A DNA stretch of 64,000 nucleotides from an uncultured Alphaproteobacteria bacterium. Its GTDB lineage: Bacteria > Pseudomonadota > Alphaproteobacteria > HIMB59. The position numbers and the translations under genes were made by a program. The stretch covers positions 124,001-188,000 of the forward strand of contig CACMIW010000001.1 of the NCBI GenBank assembly GCA_902613845.1, written 5' to 3'. Under the pieces are notes generated by a model that ran no database searches, was not told the origin of the DNA, and was given only the letters and a program-made list of their open reading frames with translations. Shown one piece after another: positions 45,270 to 54,038 of the stretch. Position 1 is the first letter of the stretch, and every line of letters starts with the position of its first letter.

Positions 45270-47609
45270 ATGAGTAACTTTAATAAAATTGTTGTAATTG
45301 GTGCTGGTACAATGGGTTCAGGTATCGCTGCTCACTTAGCTAATTCAAACCGCCAAGTAGTTTTGCTTGATCTTAAAGGAAAAGACAAGCCTAACCAAAT
45401 TTCTGAAAATGCGATTGATATTATCAAAAAGTCAGATCCACCTCTATTAGTGGAAAGATCTAGAATTGATCATATCAAACCAGGTAATCTCGATGATGAT
45501 TTTAATGAGATTAAAGATGCAGATTGGGTAATAGAAGCTGTTGTTGAGCGCATCGATATCAAACACAAACTTTACTCCCAAATTGATAAAGTTCGAAGCT
45601 CCAACTCTATTGTTTCATCTAATACTTCGACAATTCCTCTTTCAATTCTGACACAAGAGATGTCTGATAGTATGAAAGCAGATTTTTGTATCACTCACTT
45701 TTTTAACCCTGTCCGATTTATGAGATTATTAGAGATCGTTGAAACACCAACGATGAATAAAGATAAGATGAGTGGACTTCGAGATTTTTGTAAAAATGAG
45801 TTAGGTAAAGGAATTGTCAATTGTAACGATACCCCTGGTTTTATTGGTAATCGAATTGGTGTTTACGCGATGCAAGTGGCAATGTATGAGGCTTTAGAAC
45901 GAGGTCTTCCAGTAGAAATCGCAGATGCCTTATTTGGCCGACCATTAGGAATTCCTAAAACAGGCGTTTTTGGACTCTATGATCTCATTGGCATAGATTT
46001 GATGAAAGATGTGCTTGCGAGCTTTAAAAAAGAATTACAAGAAAATGATCCTTTTATGGATGTGGTAAAACCTCATCCTCTGGTCGAGCAGTTACTTGAA
46101 AAAGGTTTTAATGGAAATAAGGGACCTGGTGGTTTTTATCAAACAACAATTGTTGAGGGCGATGAACATGTTAAAGCCATGAACACTTCAGACATGAGTT
46201 ATTATGATTTTGATAAAGTAGATTTAGAAATTGCTAGAAGAGTTGAGAAAGAGGGCATCAAAGCACTCCTTGATGATGATAGTGAGTATGGTCGATATGC
46301 TTTTGCAGTTCTAGCAAAAATCATTAATTATAGCGCTTTTTGTATTCCTGAAGTTTCATCAAGGGTAACAGATATAGATGATGCTCTTCGTATGGGATTT
46401 AACTGGAATGAAGGGCCATTTGAATTATTAAATGAGTACGGGCTCACCAAATTTGTCCAACGACTTCAAGATGAAAAACAAGAAGTTCCTGAGTTGTTAA
46501 CAACTATGATTAAGCTAAAACAAGAACCTTACGACTCAGCTTCTTCACGAGCCTATAATCATGAGGCAGGTATGAAGTTTATCTCTAGAGGAGAGGGTGT
46601 TCGCCGATTAGGTGATCACAAGAAATATGCTAACCCTTTATCTAAAAATTTTGCTGCCACTATATGGCAATTTAATGATGAGCCACGAGAACAGAAGATA
46701 CTATGTTGTGAATTTCACACTAAGGCTAATGCTTTGAACGCAGATGCCATGAAAATTTTAGAGGAGTCAGTAGATCGTCTTGAGCAAGATAATTATCAAG
46801 GGCTTGTAGTTTATAATGAGGCTATGAATTTCTCTGCAGGCGCTGATTTAAATACTATGATTGGTTTAGCTGACGTGAAAGATTGGAAAGGTATCGATAA
46901 ATACCTATCTGATTTTCAATCAGCGTGTATGAAAATGAAATATGCGTCAAAACCAACAGTTAGTGCTGTTGCAGGTTTAGCTATTGGAGGTGGTTTTGAA
47001 GTAGCATGTCAAACTTCTAAGATGGTTGCGCATATGAACAGCACTTTAGGTTTAGTAGAAACAGGTGTCGGCCTTGTTCCAGGTGGTGGTGGTTGTAAAG
47101 AATTATTATGGAGATGGGTGCAAGACAAAAAATATATAAATGACCATGATCAAGCAGCTCTTCAAGTATTTGATATTATAGGATATGGCCTAATGGCCCA
47201 TTCCCCATTGCAAGCTAAAAAGCATAAATTTTTTCTATATGATGATATTTTCGTTTTGAACAGAGATAATCTTCTTGTGGAGGCCTTTAATCAAGTATCA
47301 ATATTAAAGAATGGATATTCGGCTCCTGAAAAGCCAAAGTTCACACTAAGCGGACCTGAGGTAAAAGAGAAAATGCACAAAGTTTTATTGGATTTAGAGC
47401 AAAAAAAGATCATTTTTGGCTACGATGTTGATATTGGTCTTCATTTAGCAACCGTACTTAGCGGGGGTGATACAACTAAATCAAAAGAATTGTCAGAAGC
47501 CGATCTATATGATTTAGAGCGACAGTCTTTGATAAATTTAATACAATCCAATAAGACGAGGGATAGGATCCATGCAATGTTGTCTACGGGGAGAAGACTA
47601 AAAAACTAA
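45270..47609 (+). CDS. Fused 3-hydroxyacyl-CoA dehydrogenase / enoyl-CoA hydratase, FadN-like
   Basis: Beta-oxidation bifunctional protein of 779 residues. Domain order is dehydrogenase first (NAD motif VVIGAGTMGSGIAAHLA; ITHFFNPVRFMRLLEIV; TPGFIGNRIG) then hydratase (NFSAGADLNTMIGL; IGGGFEVACQTSKM; ETGVGLVPGGGGCKELL, keeping both catalytic Glu). This is the order of Bacillus FadN, opposite to E. coli FadB. The stop overlaps the ATG of the acyl-CoA ligase, so the pair forms an activation plus oxidation unit. Confidence 0.92.
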   Translation: MSNFNKIVVIGAGTMGSGIAAHLANSNRQVVLLDLKGKDKPNQISENAIDIIKKSDPPLLVERSRIDHIKPGNLDDDFNEIKDADWVIEAVVERIDIKHKLYSQIDKVRSSNSIVSSNTSTIPLSILTQEMSDSMKADFCITHFFNPVRFMRLLEIVETPTMNKDKMSGLRDFCKNELGKGIVNCNDTPGFIGNRIGVYAMQVAMYEALERGLPVEIADALFGRPLGIPKTGVFGLYDLIGIDLMKDVLASFKKELQENDPFMDVVKPHPLVEQLLEKGFNGNKGPGGFYQTTIVEGDEHVKAMNTSDMSYYDFDKVDLEIARRVEKEGIKALLDDDSEYGRYAFAVLAKIINYSAFCIPEVSSRVTDIDDALRMGFNWNEGPFELLNEYGLTKFVQRLQDEKQEVPELLTTMIKLKQEPYDSASSRAYNHEAGMKFISRGEGVRRLGDHKKYANPLSKNFAATIWQFNDEPREQKILCCEFHTKANALNADAMKILEESVDRLEQDNYQGLVVYNEAMNFSAGADLNTMIGLADVKDWKGIDKYLSDFQSACMKMKYASKPTVSAVAGLAIGGGFEVACQTSKMVAHMNSTLGLVETGVGLVPGGGGCKELLWRWVQDKKYINDHDQAALQVFDIIGYGLMAHSPLQAKKHKFFLYDDIFVLNRDNLLVEAFNQVSILKNGYSAPEKPKFTLSGPEVKEKMHKVLLDLEQKKIIFGYDVDIGLHLATVLSGGDTTKSKELSEADLYDLERQSLINLIQSNKTRDRIHAMLSTGRRLKN

Positions 47610-49234
47610 TGAATAATTTTGAACAGGGAATGCATAAAAATGATGCAAACTTTGTTCCTTTAACTCCCATAAGTTTCCTTGATCGAATAAAAGACGTATA
47701 CCCCGACTATGAAGCCATAGTATATAAAGAGAGAAAGTACTCTTGGAGACAAGTTTACGATCGATGCACTCGATTTGCCAGTGCTTTAACAAAAGTTGGA
47801 ATTGGCAAAGGTGATGTTGTTTCTATTATGGCAGCAAACACTCCTGAATTATTTGAAGCGCATTATTCTGTTCCTATGACAGGAGGTGTTGTTAACACAA
47901 TTAATACTCGTTTAGACACCAGAACAGTTGCCTACATACTAGATCATAGTGACTGTAAAGTTTTTATAGTGGATCGACAATTTCACAATGTAGCAATTGA
48001 TGCTATTGCTCAAGTCAATCGAGAGATCATCGTTATTGATATTGATGACAAACAAGCAGGTTTAGGAGATATTCCATCAATCGGAAAATTAGAGTATGAA
48101 AGTTTCCTGCAAACAGGTGATGAGGGGTTTGAATGGATAAGACCTGATGATGAGTGGCAGGCTATTTCGCTGAACTATACATCTGGAACGACAGGAAACC
48201 CAAAAGGTGTTGTATACCATCACAGAGGGTCTTATTTAATGTCAATGGGAAGTATCACTGCATGGAATATGCCTAACCGGCTTACCTATTTATATACAGT
48301 GCCAATGTTTCACTGCAATGGCTGGGGTTATCCATGGACTTTGGCGATGCTCCATGCCCGTGTAATATTTATACGAAATATAGTTGTCAAAGAAATTTTC
48401 GAATTAATCGATGAATATGAGGTGACTCATTTTGGAGGTGCTCCTATCGTATTAAATATGATAGCAAATGCCCCTGCAGACGATCAAAAAGCATTGAAAA
48501 ATAAGGTCTACGTTATGACTGCTGGCGCACCGCCTCCTAGTTCAATTCTTCAAAAAATGGAGTCTTTAGGTTTTGAGGTTATGCATGTTTATGGGCTGAC
48601 TGAAACTTACGGTCATGTTGTTCATTGTGCTTGGAATAAGGACTGGGATAATTTAGCAGATGAAAAGCGATCTGAACTAAAAGCCTATCAAGGAGTTCGC
48701 TACCCACACACAGAAATGGTATCGGTCATGAACCCAGAAACACTCGAACCCGTCCCTTCCGATGGAGAAACTATGGGGGAGATTATGATCCGAGGAAATA
48801 CTGTCATGATGGGGTACTACAAAAATGAAGAAGCCACTAAAGAGTCGATGAAAAGTGGATGGTTTCATTCAGGCGACTTAGCAGTAATGCACTCTAGTGG
48901 GTATATTCAAGTTAAAGATCGATCAAAAGATATCATTATTAGTGGTGGTGAAAATATATCATCGGTAGAAATTGAAAATATTATTACAAAGCACCCTGCA
49001 GTATCATTAGCAGCAGTTGTTGCTAGACCTGATGAAAAATGGGGTGAGACACCCTGTGCATTTATAGAGTTAATTGAAGGTCAAACAGTAGAAGAAGATG
49101 AGTTAAAGAAATTTTGTAGAGAGCACTTAGCTGGTTTTAAAATGCCTAAAACTTTTGTATTTCAGGTCCTACCAAAAACATCAACTGGTAAAATTCAAAA
49201 GTACGAGTTAAGAGAAACAGTAAAAAATCTTTAA
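47609..49234 (+). CDS. Acyl-CoA ligase, FadD/DmdB-like
   Basis: AMP-forming acyl-CoA synthetase of 541 residues. The ATP loop is NYTSGTTGNPKGVVYHH, followed by PMFHCNGWGYPWT, YGLTETYG, the hinge DRSKDIIISGGENIS and catalytic Lys in TSTGKIQKYEL. The HxxxW in the third motif is also seen in DmdB, the methylmercaptopropionate-CoA ligase of DMSP demethylation, which shares this sequence type. With dddP elsewhere in the window, DmdB-like action is plausible. Medium-chain fatty-acid activation is the alternative. Confidence 0.9.
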   Translation: MNNFEQGMHKNDANFVPLTPISFLDRIKDVYPDYEAIVYKERKYSWRQVYDRCTRFASALTKVGIGKGDVVSIMAANTPELFEAHYSVPMTGGVVNTINTRLDTRTVAYILDHSDCKVFIVDRQFHNVAIDAIAQVNREIIVIDIDDKQAGLGDIPSIGKLEYESFLQTGDEGFEWIRPDDEWQAISLNYTSGTTGNPKGVVYHHRGSYLMSMGSITAWNMPNRLTYLYTVPMFHCNGWGYPWTLAMLHARVIFIRNIVVKEIFELIDEYEVTHFGGAPIVLNMIANAPADDQKALKNKVYVMTAGAPPPSSILQKMESLGFEVMHVYGLTETYGHVVHCAWNKDWDNLADEKRSELKAYQGVRYPHTEMVSVMNPETLEPVPSDGETMGEIMIRGNTVMMGYYKNEEATKESMKSGWFHSGDLAVMHSSGYIQVKDRSKDIIISGGENISSVEIENIITKHPAVSLAAVVARPDEKWGETPCAFIELIEGQTVEEDELKKFCREHLAGFKMPKTFVFQVLPKTSTGKIQKYELRETVKNL

Positions 49235-49431
49235 TTTAATTTTTTATTTTTATCTTCAGTATTTATCACTTTAATAGCTTTTAGTTTTTTATAACACATG
49301 TAACAGACAAGATTATGATGACTTTTAATTAAATTTTGAACTTTCTTAGGCGCTGTTCGAATTTCAGACTCAATATACACACTGTCCATGACTGATAGCT
49401 CTCCTTCGCAATATTTGCATTTCTCAGCCAT
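49231..49431 (-). CDS. Small zinc-ribbon protein
   Basis: A 66-residue protein with CKYC near the N-terminus and CYMC near residue 43 (VCYMCYKKL), spaced for one zinc ribbon. Lys-rich C-terminus. Its stop overlaps the acyl-CoA ligase stop, and it follows the photolyase-part genes by 2 bases on the same strand. No family recognised; small size and basic charge would fit a nucleic-acid adaptor. Confidence 0.65.
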   Translation of the reverse strand: MAEKCKYCEGELSVMDSVYIESEIRTAPKKVQNLIKSHHNLVCYMCYKKLKAIKVINTEDKNKKLN

Positions 49432-49433
49432 GA

Positions 49434-49829
49434 CTAATATTTTAAATTTTTCTTAATTTTGTTCCAATACTGAAAAAATCTTTTTGCTGGATGAAGATAA
49501 TTCTCCTGCAATAAGAAGTAATCGGGTAACTGCTCTAAATCATATTTTTCACCTAATTTTTGAAATAAATTTTGGTAAATAGGTCTAAAAGTAGATTTTG
49601 TAATAATTTTGGATATGGCGTTTTGGTCATGAATCTCTTGCAATATCTCATATGTATTACCTCTATAGATTTCAGCACCTGCCTCTTTGGCTAAAAAGTA
49701 TCTATTTTCAATGATTTTGTCACTAAGCCAATAGCCTTCAGTTAAGGTATCATCAAAGATGTAAACGGGATTACCCTCAATACCGGCTGGCACTCTCATG
49801 AACTCGTCATATAAATAAATTAAGTTCAT
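49434..49829 (-). CDS. Photolyase/cryptochrome N-terminal alpha/beta domain as a separate protein
   Basis: A 131-residue protein resembling the antenna-binding domain of photolyases. NPVYIFDDTL matches the first beta strand region, NRYFLAKEAGAEIYRGNTYEIL the helix and 'x-x-G-x-x-x-x-L' strand of the family, and KYDLEQLPDYFLL the domain end. It lies downstream of, and overlaps by 4 bases, the gene for the FAD-binding domain, so the usual N-to-C order of the two domains is reversed and split. Function as a partner subunit is inferred. Confidence 0.6.
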   Translation of the reverse strand: MNLIYLYDEFMRVPAGIEGNPVYIFDDTLTEGYWLSDKIIENRYFLAKEAGAEIYRGNTYEILQEIHDQNAISKIITKSTFRPIYQNLFQKLGEKYDLEQLPDYFLLQENYLHPAKRFFQYWNKIKKNLKY

Positions 49830-50563
49830 AAATTGGGAAAGAGCCTCGAACTAATTTCTTCATAGCTGCCATCTATTTCTCGATTTTTCTCAGGTATAAT
49901 ATCTATGCTTCGGTGACAGTATTTGTGAACATTTTCTAAATTAAATATATAAGGTTTTCCTGCAAAGGTGCTCGCGATCCATTGCCAAGAGAAGTTATTA
50001 CTTGCAATATCTCCATCCAGTAAATGACTCATAAAAAACTTCGCTCCAGCTTGCCACTTCACTCTTCTAAAGTGAATAATATAAGAAGCCAAATACATAC
50101 GTGCATGGTTATGAAGGTACCCAGTGCTAGTGAGTTGCTCGATGAAAATATTAATAATCTGTGTTGGTGTTGTTGCTGACATAATATCCTCAGGCAAGTT
50201 ATCTTGATATTCTTGAGCTCGAAATCCAGTTTTATATTCTTCTACATCTGTCCATAGTTGATCAGGATGATGGTAGGCATAGCTTCTCCAAAAATCTCTC
50301 CATGCTAATTCTTGAATAAACTTTTCACTCTCAACAAAATTATATTTGTCTCGAATATATCGATAGAGCTCTTTGTTAGTGATGATTCCATATTTTATAT
50401 GGGCTGATAATCTTGAAATTTGTCCATTCAAAAAGTTTCTTGTTTTTGTATAGAGAGCAGGATTAAAAGAATTGAATTTTTCCAGCGCATCTTGTCTTGA
50501 TAACATGGAGATATTCGAATTTTTCGATATTGGTATTAGATCTTGAACACTTGAGATTTTCAC
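49826..50563 (-). CDS. Photolyase-type FAD-binding domain protein
   Basis: A 245-residue protein equal to the C-terminal flavin domain of photolyase/cryptochrome, without the alpha/beta domain. Landmarks are QELAWRDFWRSYAYHHP, GYLHNHARMYLASYIIHFRRVKW, the FAD-binding LLDGDIASNNFSWQWIAS and the tail NLENVHKYCHRS. It could repair UV damage or act as a light sensor. Its neighbour supplies the missing domain. The family call is strong, DNA repair activity inferred. Confidence 0.85.
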   Translation of the reverse strand: MKISSVQDLIPISKNSNISMLSRQDALEKFNSFNPALYTKTRNFLNGQISRLSAHIKYGIITNKELYRYIRDKYNFVESEKFIQELAWRDFWRSYAYHHPDQLWTDVEEYKTGFRAQEYQDNLPEDIMSATTPTQIINIFIEQLTSTGYLHNHARMYLASYIIHFRRVKWQAGAKFFMSHLLDGDIASNNFSWQWIASTFAGKPYIFNLENVHKYCHRSIDIIPEKNREIDGSYEEISSRLFPNL

Positions 50564-50587
50564 TTTTAATTATACATAAAATCTGTG

Positions 50588-51466
50588 CTAATAGATTGTT
50601 TGTAAATCAAAGGTAATTTTGGTTTCAGGGGGAAGCTGAGAGATTCTTGAAATATCTATTTCATTTAAAATAGCAATTTTTGGATATCCTCCAGTACAAG
50701 GAATGTCCCGCATTAATACAATGGGTTGCCCATCACTTGGTATTTGAATAGACCCAGGCAATATTCCTTCAGACAAAATATCATGAGACTTAGAACTAAT
50801 GAGACTCTCACCTTTGAGCCTGATACCCATTCGATCACTTTGATTAGTTATTGTAAAAACACCGCTAATAAAAGATTGTAGAGTATTGTCTGAGAAATAT
50901 TGAAGTTGAGGACCGGGATAAACTTTGAAATTGGTTATCTTCTCTAAATCAGGTTTTGGTATAGAGATAAGATCCCAAGAGCTTACATCTTTGCTAATGT
51001 AAAATATATCTTCATCATTTAAAGGGCGATTAATCGAACCTATTCCTGCTTTTGTGTCAGTAGAGTAGCTATTAAGACAAGGCTCTAACCCAAGTCCATG
51101 CTCGAAAGCTATGTATCCATATACTGAGTCTATTGTATTGTGAATAATCAATTCATCGCCCTCAAATAAATTAATACTTTTATAGGGCTGGCACTCAAGC
51201 TGGCTGTTGTTATTTTTCTGAATACTCATATTACAATTACCACCAACACAAATCTTAACAGATCCTTCTTTTACTTTTATTGAAGGCCCCACATAAGCAA
51301 ATTCTAGAAATTGATTTTGATGATTGGGTATAATTTTTTGTAGCTCTGTAATAATTCTTTGGTCCATTGCTCCACTTGGTGAAACTCCTAAGTGTTGATA
51401 TTGAAATCTTCCAAAGTCTTGTATCGTTGAATGAGTCCCTGCACGAGTGATTATGATCGAGTTCAT
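50588..51466 (-). CDS. pxpC: 5-oxoprolinase subunit C
   Basis: Subunit of the ATP-dependent PxpABC 5-oxoprolinase that opens 5-oxoproline (pyroglutamate) to glutamate. It has 292 residues with the biotin-dependent carboxylase-like fold: GTHSTIQDFGRFQYQHLGVSPSGAMD, NRPLNDEDIFY and the closing GGYPKIAILNEIDISRISQL. It overlaps pxpB by 4 bases. It was formerly annotated as allophanate hydrolase subunit 2 or KipA; the PxpA partner nearby settles the role. Confidence 0.9.
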   Translation of the reverse strand: MNSIIITRAGTHSTIQDFGRFQYQHLGVSPSGAMDQRIITELQKIIPNHQNQFLEFAYVGPSIKVKEGSVKICVGGNCNMSIQKNNNSQLECQPYKSINLFEGDELIIHNTIDSVYGYIAFEHGLGLEPCLNSYSTDTKAGIGSINRPLNDEDIFYISKDVSSWDLISIPKPDLEKITNFKVYPGPQLQYFSDNTLQSFISGVFTITNQSDRMGIRLKGESLISSKSHDILSEGILPGSIQIPSDGQPIVLMRDIPCTGGYPKIAILNEIDISRISQLPPETKITFDLQTIY

Positions 51467-52182
51467 GACGAGTATTCCTTGATCAATTCATTTAATGAAA
51501 AATTATATTTTCTAATCTTTTCAAACTCTGAAAGTGATACGGAGTAAAATTTTACTTCATCACCTGGAAGAAAAAGGGAAGGGTAAGAACTTTGTAAATC
51601 AAAAATATCAAATGGTATTTGTCCAATTATATTCCAACCTCCAGGTGAAACTTTTGGATATATACAGGTATTGGTTTTTGCTATGCCAATGGATCTAGCA
51701 GGAATTTTTACCCTTGGAGTAGCTAACCGCGGTGTGATTAATTGGGAGGGAACATCCCCTAAATATGGAAATCCCGGCATGAAGCCTATATAATATGTAT
51801 AGTAACGAACTGATGAGTGAAGATTGATAACCTCTTCTTTTGTAATCTGGTGTAGTTTTTGGATGATCTTTATATCTAAAGCAAAATCTTCATTATAACA
51901 TGCCGGTATTTCCCATGTTTTAGTGACCTTTTTGTTAGTTTGAGAGTTTGTATCTTTCATTTTCATACTAATTTTGTCTTTGTTTTGATCTCTAATTTTT
52001 GAATTTTCAAAAATTACAACTATTTTATTGAAGGAAGGAATAATATTTAGTGATTGAAGATTAAGGTTTGAAATATTTAAAAATGTCTCATTTACCTCCT
52101 GTGATATAGATTTTGAGGTTTCATTCCCAAAATCTAAGACTAAACCCCGATCCCCATAAGAATTTATTCCTTTGAAATACAC
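51463..52182 (-). CDS. pxpB: 5-oxoprolinase subunit B
   Basis: KipI-like subunit of 239 residues. The C-terminal half carries YYIGFMPGFPYLGDVP, LATPRVKIPARSIGIA and VSPGGWNIIGQIPF, family hallmarks. The N-terminal part is less conserved and Lys/Asn-rich. It starts at an ATG ending at 52182, 20-30 bases from the divergent pxpA start, and overlaps pxpC. Cytoplasmic. Confidence 0.9.
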   Translation of the reverse strand: MYFKGINSYGDRGLVLDFGNETSKSISQEVNETFLNISNLNLQSLNIIPSFNKIVVIFENSKIRDQNKDKISMKMKDTNSQTNKKVTKTWEIPACYNEDFALDIKIIQKLHQITKEEVINLHSSVRYYTYYIGFMPGFPYLGDVPSQLITPRLATPRVKIPARSIGIAKTNTCIYPKVSPGGWNIIGQIPFDIFDLQSSYPSLFLPGDEVKFYSVSLSEFEKIRKYNFSLNELIKEYSS

Positions 52183-52211
52183 GCTAATATCATAATGTAA
52201 CTTTGGTGCAT

Positions 52212-52979
52212 TTGAATAAAATTAATTTAAATTCTGATATCGCAGAAAAAGATCTCAGTTTTTTCGAGACTATTGATGTGCAGTTAATAAATAAAATTAG
52301 CTCTGCTAATCTTTCCTGTTTATATCATGGGGGGTCAGAAGACGTTGTTTTTAAAGCACTAAATTACTGTAAAACAAAACGTGTTTCAGTTGGTGCGCAT
52401 ATTTCTTTTTTAGATAGAGATAATTTTGGGCGCACAAAAATTAATTGGAACAAAAAATTAATCCAAGAAATTGTCAAAGACCAGTTAATGTTTATGCATA
52501 ATCTTGCCTCTAATATTAATTTTCCATTAACACATGTTAAGCTTCATGGAGCTTTGAGTAATATGGCATGTGTTGACCAAGACCTTTCTAGTGAAATAGT
52601 AGATGTTTTAAAAAAAAATTACCCATCAATGATATTACTTGCACCTGCTTTAAGTGAACTTGCTAAAATCAGTATGAATAGCAACATACCCACCGCCCTT
52701 GAGATTTTTGCAGATCGCACTTATGAAGATGATGCTACTTTAACACCTCGTTCCATTAATGACTCTTTGATAACAGATCCTAGAAGCGCCAAGGAGCATG
52801 TAAAAGCCATGCTTATACAAGAAGGGATCATTTCACGTAATGGGAATACTCTCAAAACAAACATTCATTCAGTGTGTGTTCACAGTGATACGCCAAATAG
52901 TGTTGAAATTTCTGAACAAATTTGCATACTCCTTCATGAAATGAAGATAAAAAAAGCAGCTCTTCCAGAATTTTTCTAA
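52212..52979 (+). CDS. pxpA: 5-oxoprolinase subunit A (LamB/YcsF family)
   Basis: Third subunit, about 255 residues. It starts INLNSDIAEKDL where typical PxpA has DLNCDLGE, keeps the GAHISFLDRDNFGR motif and HVKLHGALSNMA, and later EIFADRTYEDDATLTPRS and HSVCVHSDTPNSVE. The GF-HAGDP motif is altered to LYHGGSEDVV, so it is a divergent member. The start is uncertain: TTG 52212 fits the family N-terminus best; TTG 52203 and GTG 52206 are in frame. It is divergent from pxpBC. Confidence 0.85.
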   Translation: MNKINLNSDIAEKDLSFFETIDVQLINKISSANLSCLYHGGSEDVVFKALNYCKTKRVSVGAHISFLDRDNFGRTKINWNKKLIQEIVKDQLMFMHNLASNINFPLTHVKLHGALSNMACVDQDLSSEIVDVLKKNYPSMILLAPALSELAKISMNSNIPTALEIFADRTYEDDATLTPRSINDSLITDPRSAKEHVKAMLIQEGIISRNGNTLKTNIHSVCVHSDTPNSVEISEQICILLHEMKIKKAALPEFF

Positions 52980-52986
52980 GACTAAA

Positions 52987-53484
52987 ATGAATAATTATTT
53001 TTTTTACGGTACTCTTCGCTCTATTGCAATATTAGAGAAGGTTATAGGAGGAAAAACTGATCACTTAAAAATAACTAAAGCTTTTGCACCAAAAAGTGAA
53101 TTGCGTTTAGTCATTAATGAAAACTTCCCTGTAATAATCTTCGGTGAAAATTATTCTGGCGTTGAAGGTATAGTGGTTAAAGGATTAACCGAAGAAGATA
53201 TAGCACGTATACGTTTTTTCGAGGATGTAGAGTTTTCTCCTAAAACAATGATTATAGACATAGGGGGAATTCATGAAGAGGTCAATTATTTTTCACAAAA
53301 AGGAGTTGAGCCCTCTTTAGACCCTTGGTTCTATGATGAGTGGAAAGAAAAAGAGGAAGCTTTATCTTTAGTGACAACTGATCTTTGGATGCAACTTTAC
53401 GGAAAATATACAGCTGAAGATGCAGATCAATATTGGAATGACGTAAAAAAGCAGGCATATCATCAATACCTCTCACAACAATGA
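52987..53484 (+). CDS. Gamma-glutamylcyclotransferase-like protein
   Basis: AIG2/GGCT-fold protein of 165 residues. The N-terminal NYFFYGTLRSI is the family signature, and RIRFFEDVEFSP carries the expected acidic residue. Such enzymes release 5-oxoproline from gamma-glutamyl amino acids or glutathione products. Being 7 bases after pxpA, it could feed 5-oxoproline to PxpABC, giving glutamate. The exact gamma-glutamyl substrate is unknown. Its stop overlaps the following phosphatase gene. Confidence 0.85.
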   Translation: MNNYFFYGTLRSIAILEKVIGGKTDHLKITKAFAPKSELRLVINENFPVIIFGENYSGVEGIVVKGLTEEDIARIRFFEDVEFSPKTMIIDIGGIHEEVNYFSQKGVEPSLDPWFYDEWKEKEEALSLVTTDLWMQLYGKYTAEDADQYWNDVKKQAYHQYLSQQ

Positions 53485-54038
53485 AAATTGTTAATTTCTT
53501 TATCTTAATTTCTCTTTTTTTTACATTTAATTCTTTATCTGATGAAACAACAAGTTGGGAATTATTAAAAGAGGGTGGCAAAGTAGTTTTTATTCGTCAC
53601 GCATATGCTCCTGGAGGCGGTGATCCCAATAATTTTGAATTATACGATTGTTCAACACAAAGAAATTTAAATGAACAAGGAATTAATCAATCTAAACGAA
53701 TGGGTGTATTATTTTCTAAATATTCTATTCCAATAGACTCTGTTTATTCCAGCGAATGGTGTCGCTGCAAAGAAACCGCTCGTCTGGCATTTGGAAATTT
53801 TGAGAGTTTAAGTGCCTTAAATTCAACATTTTCAGCTGATTATCAAAAAAACCATTCAAAACAAATGTATGAATTAAATCAATTCATTAAAAATTGGGAC
53901 GGCAATCAAGGTAATTTAATTTTTGTAACCCATTATGTAATTGTTGGTGGTTTTCTTGATTATTATCCAAGTTCAGGAGAAATGGTGATAACAGATAAAT
54001 CTCTATCAGTTCTTGGCACTATTAAAATAAATTTTTAA
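53481..54038 (+). CDS. Exported histidine phosphatase-superfamily protein
   Basis: Branch-1 histidine phosphatase of 185 residues. The N-terminal KIVNFFILISLFFTFNSLSD is a signal peptide, so it is periplasmic or secreted. The catalytic RHAYAPGGGDPNNF differs from the standard RHG/RHA-E by its loop; VYSSEWCRCKETARLAF and FVTHYVIVGGF (second His) complete the active site. It probably dephosphorylates an exported small molecule or sugar phosphate. It overlaps the GGCT gene by 4 bases and the convergent HupE-like gene by 4. Confidence 0.85.
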   Translation: MKIVNFFILISLFFTFNSLSDETTSWELLKEGGKVVFIRHAYAPGGGDPNNFELYDCSTQRNLNEQGINQSKRMGVLFSKYSIPIDSVYSSEWCRCKETARLAFGNFESLSALNSTFSADYQKNHSKQMYELNQFIKNWDGNQGNLIFVTHYVIVGGFLDYYPSSGEMVITDKSLSVLGTIKINF

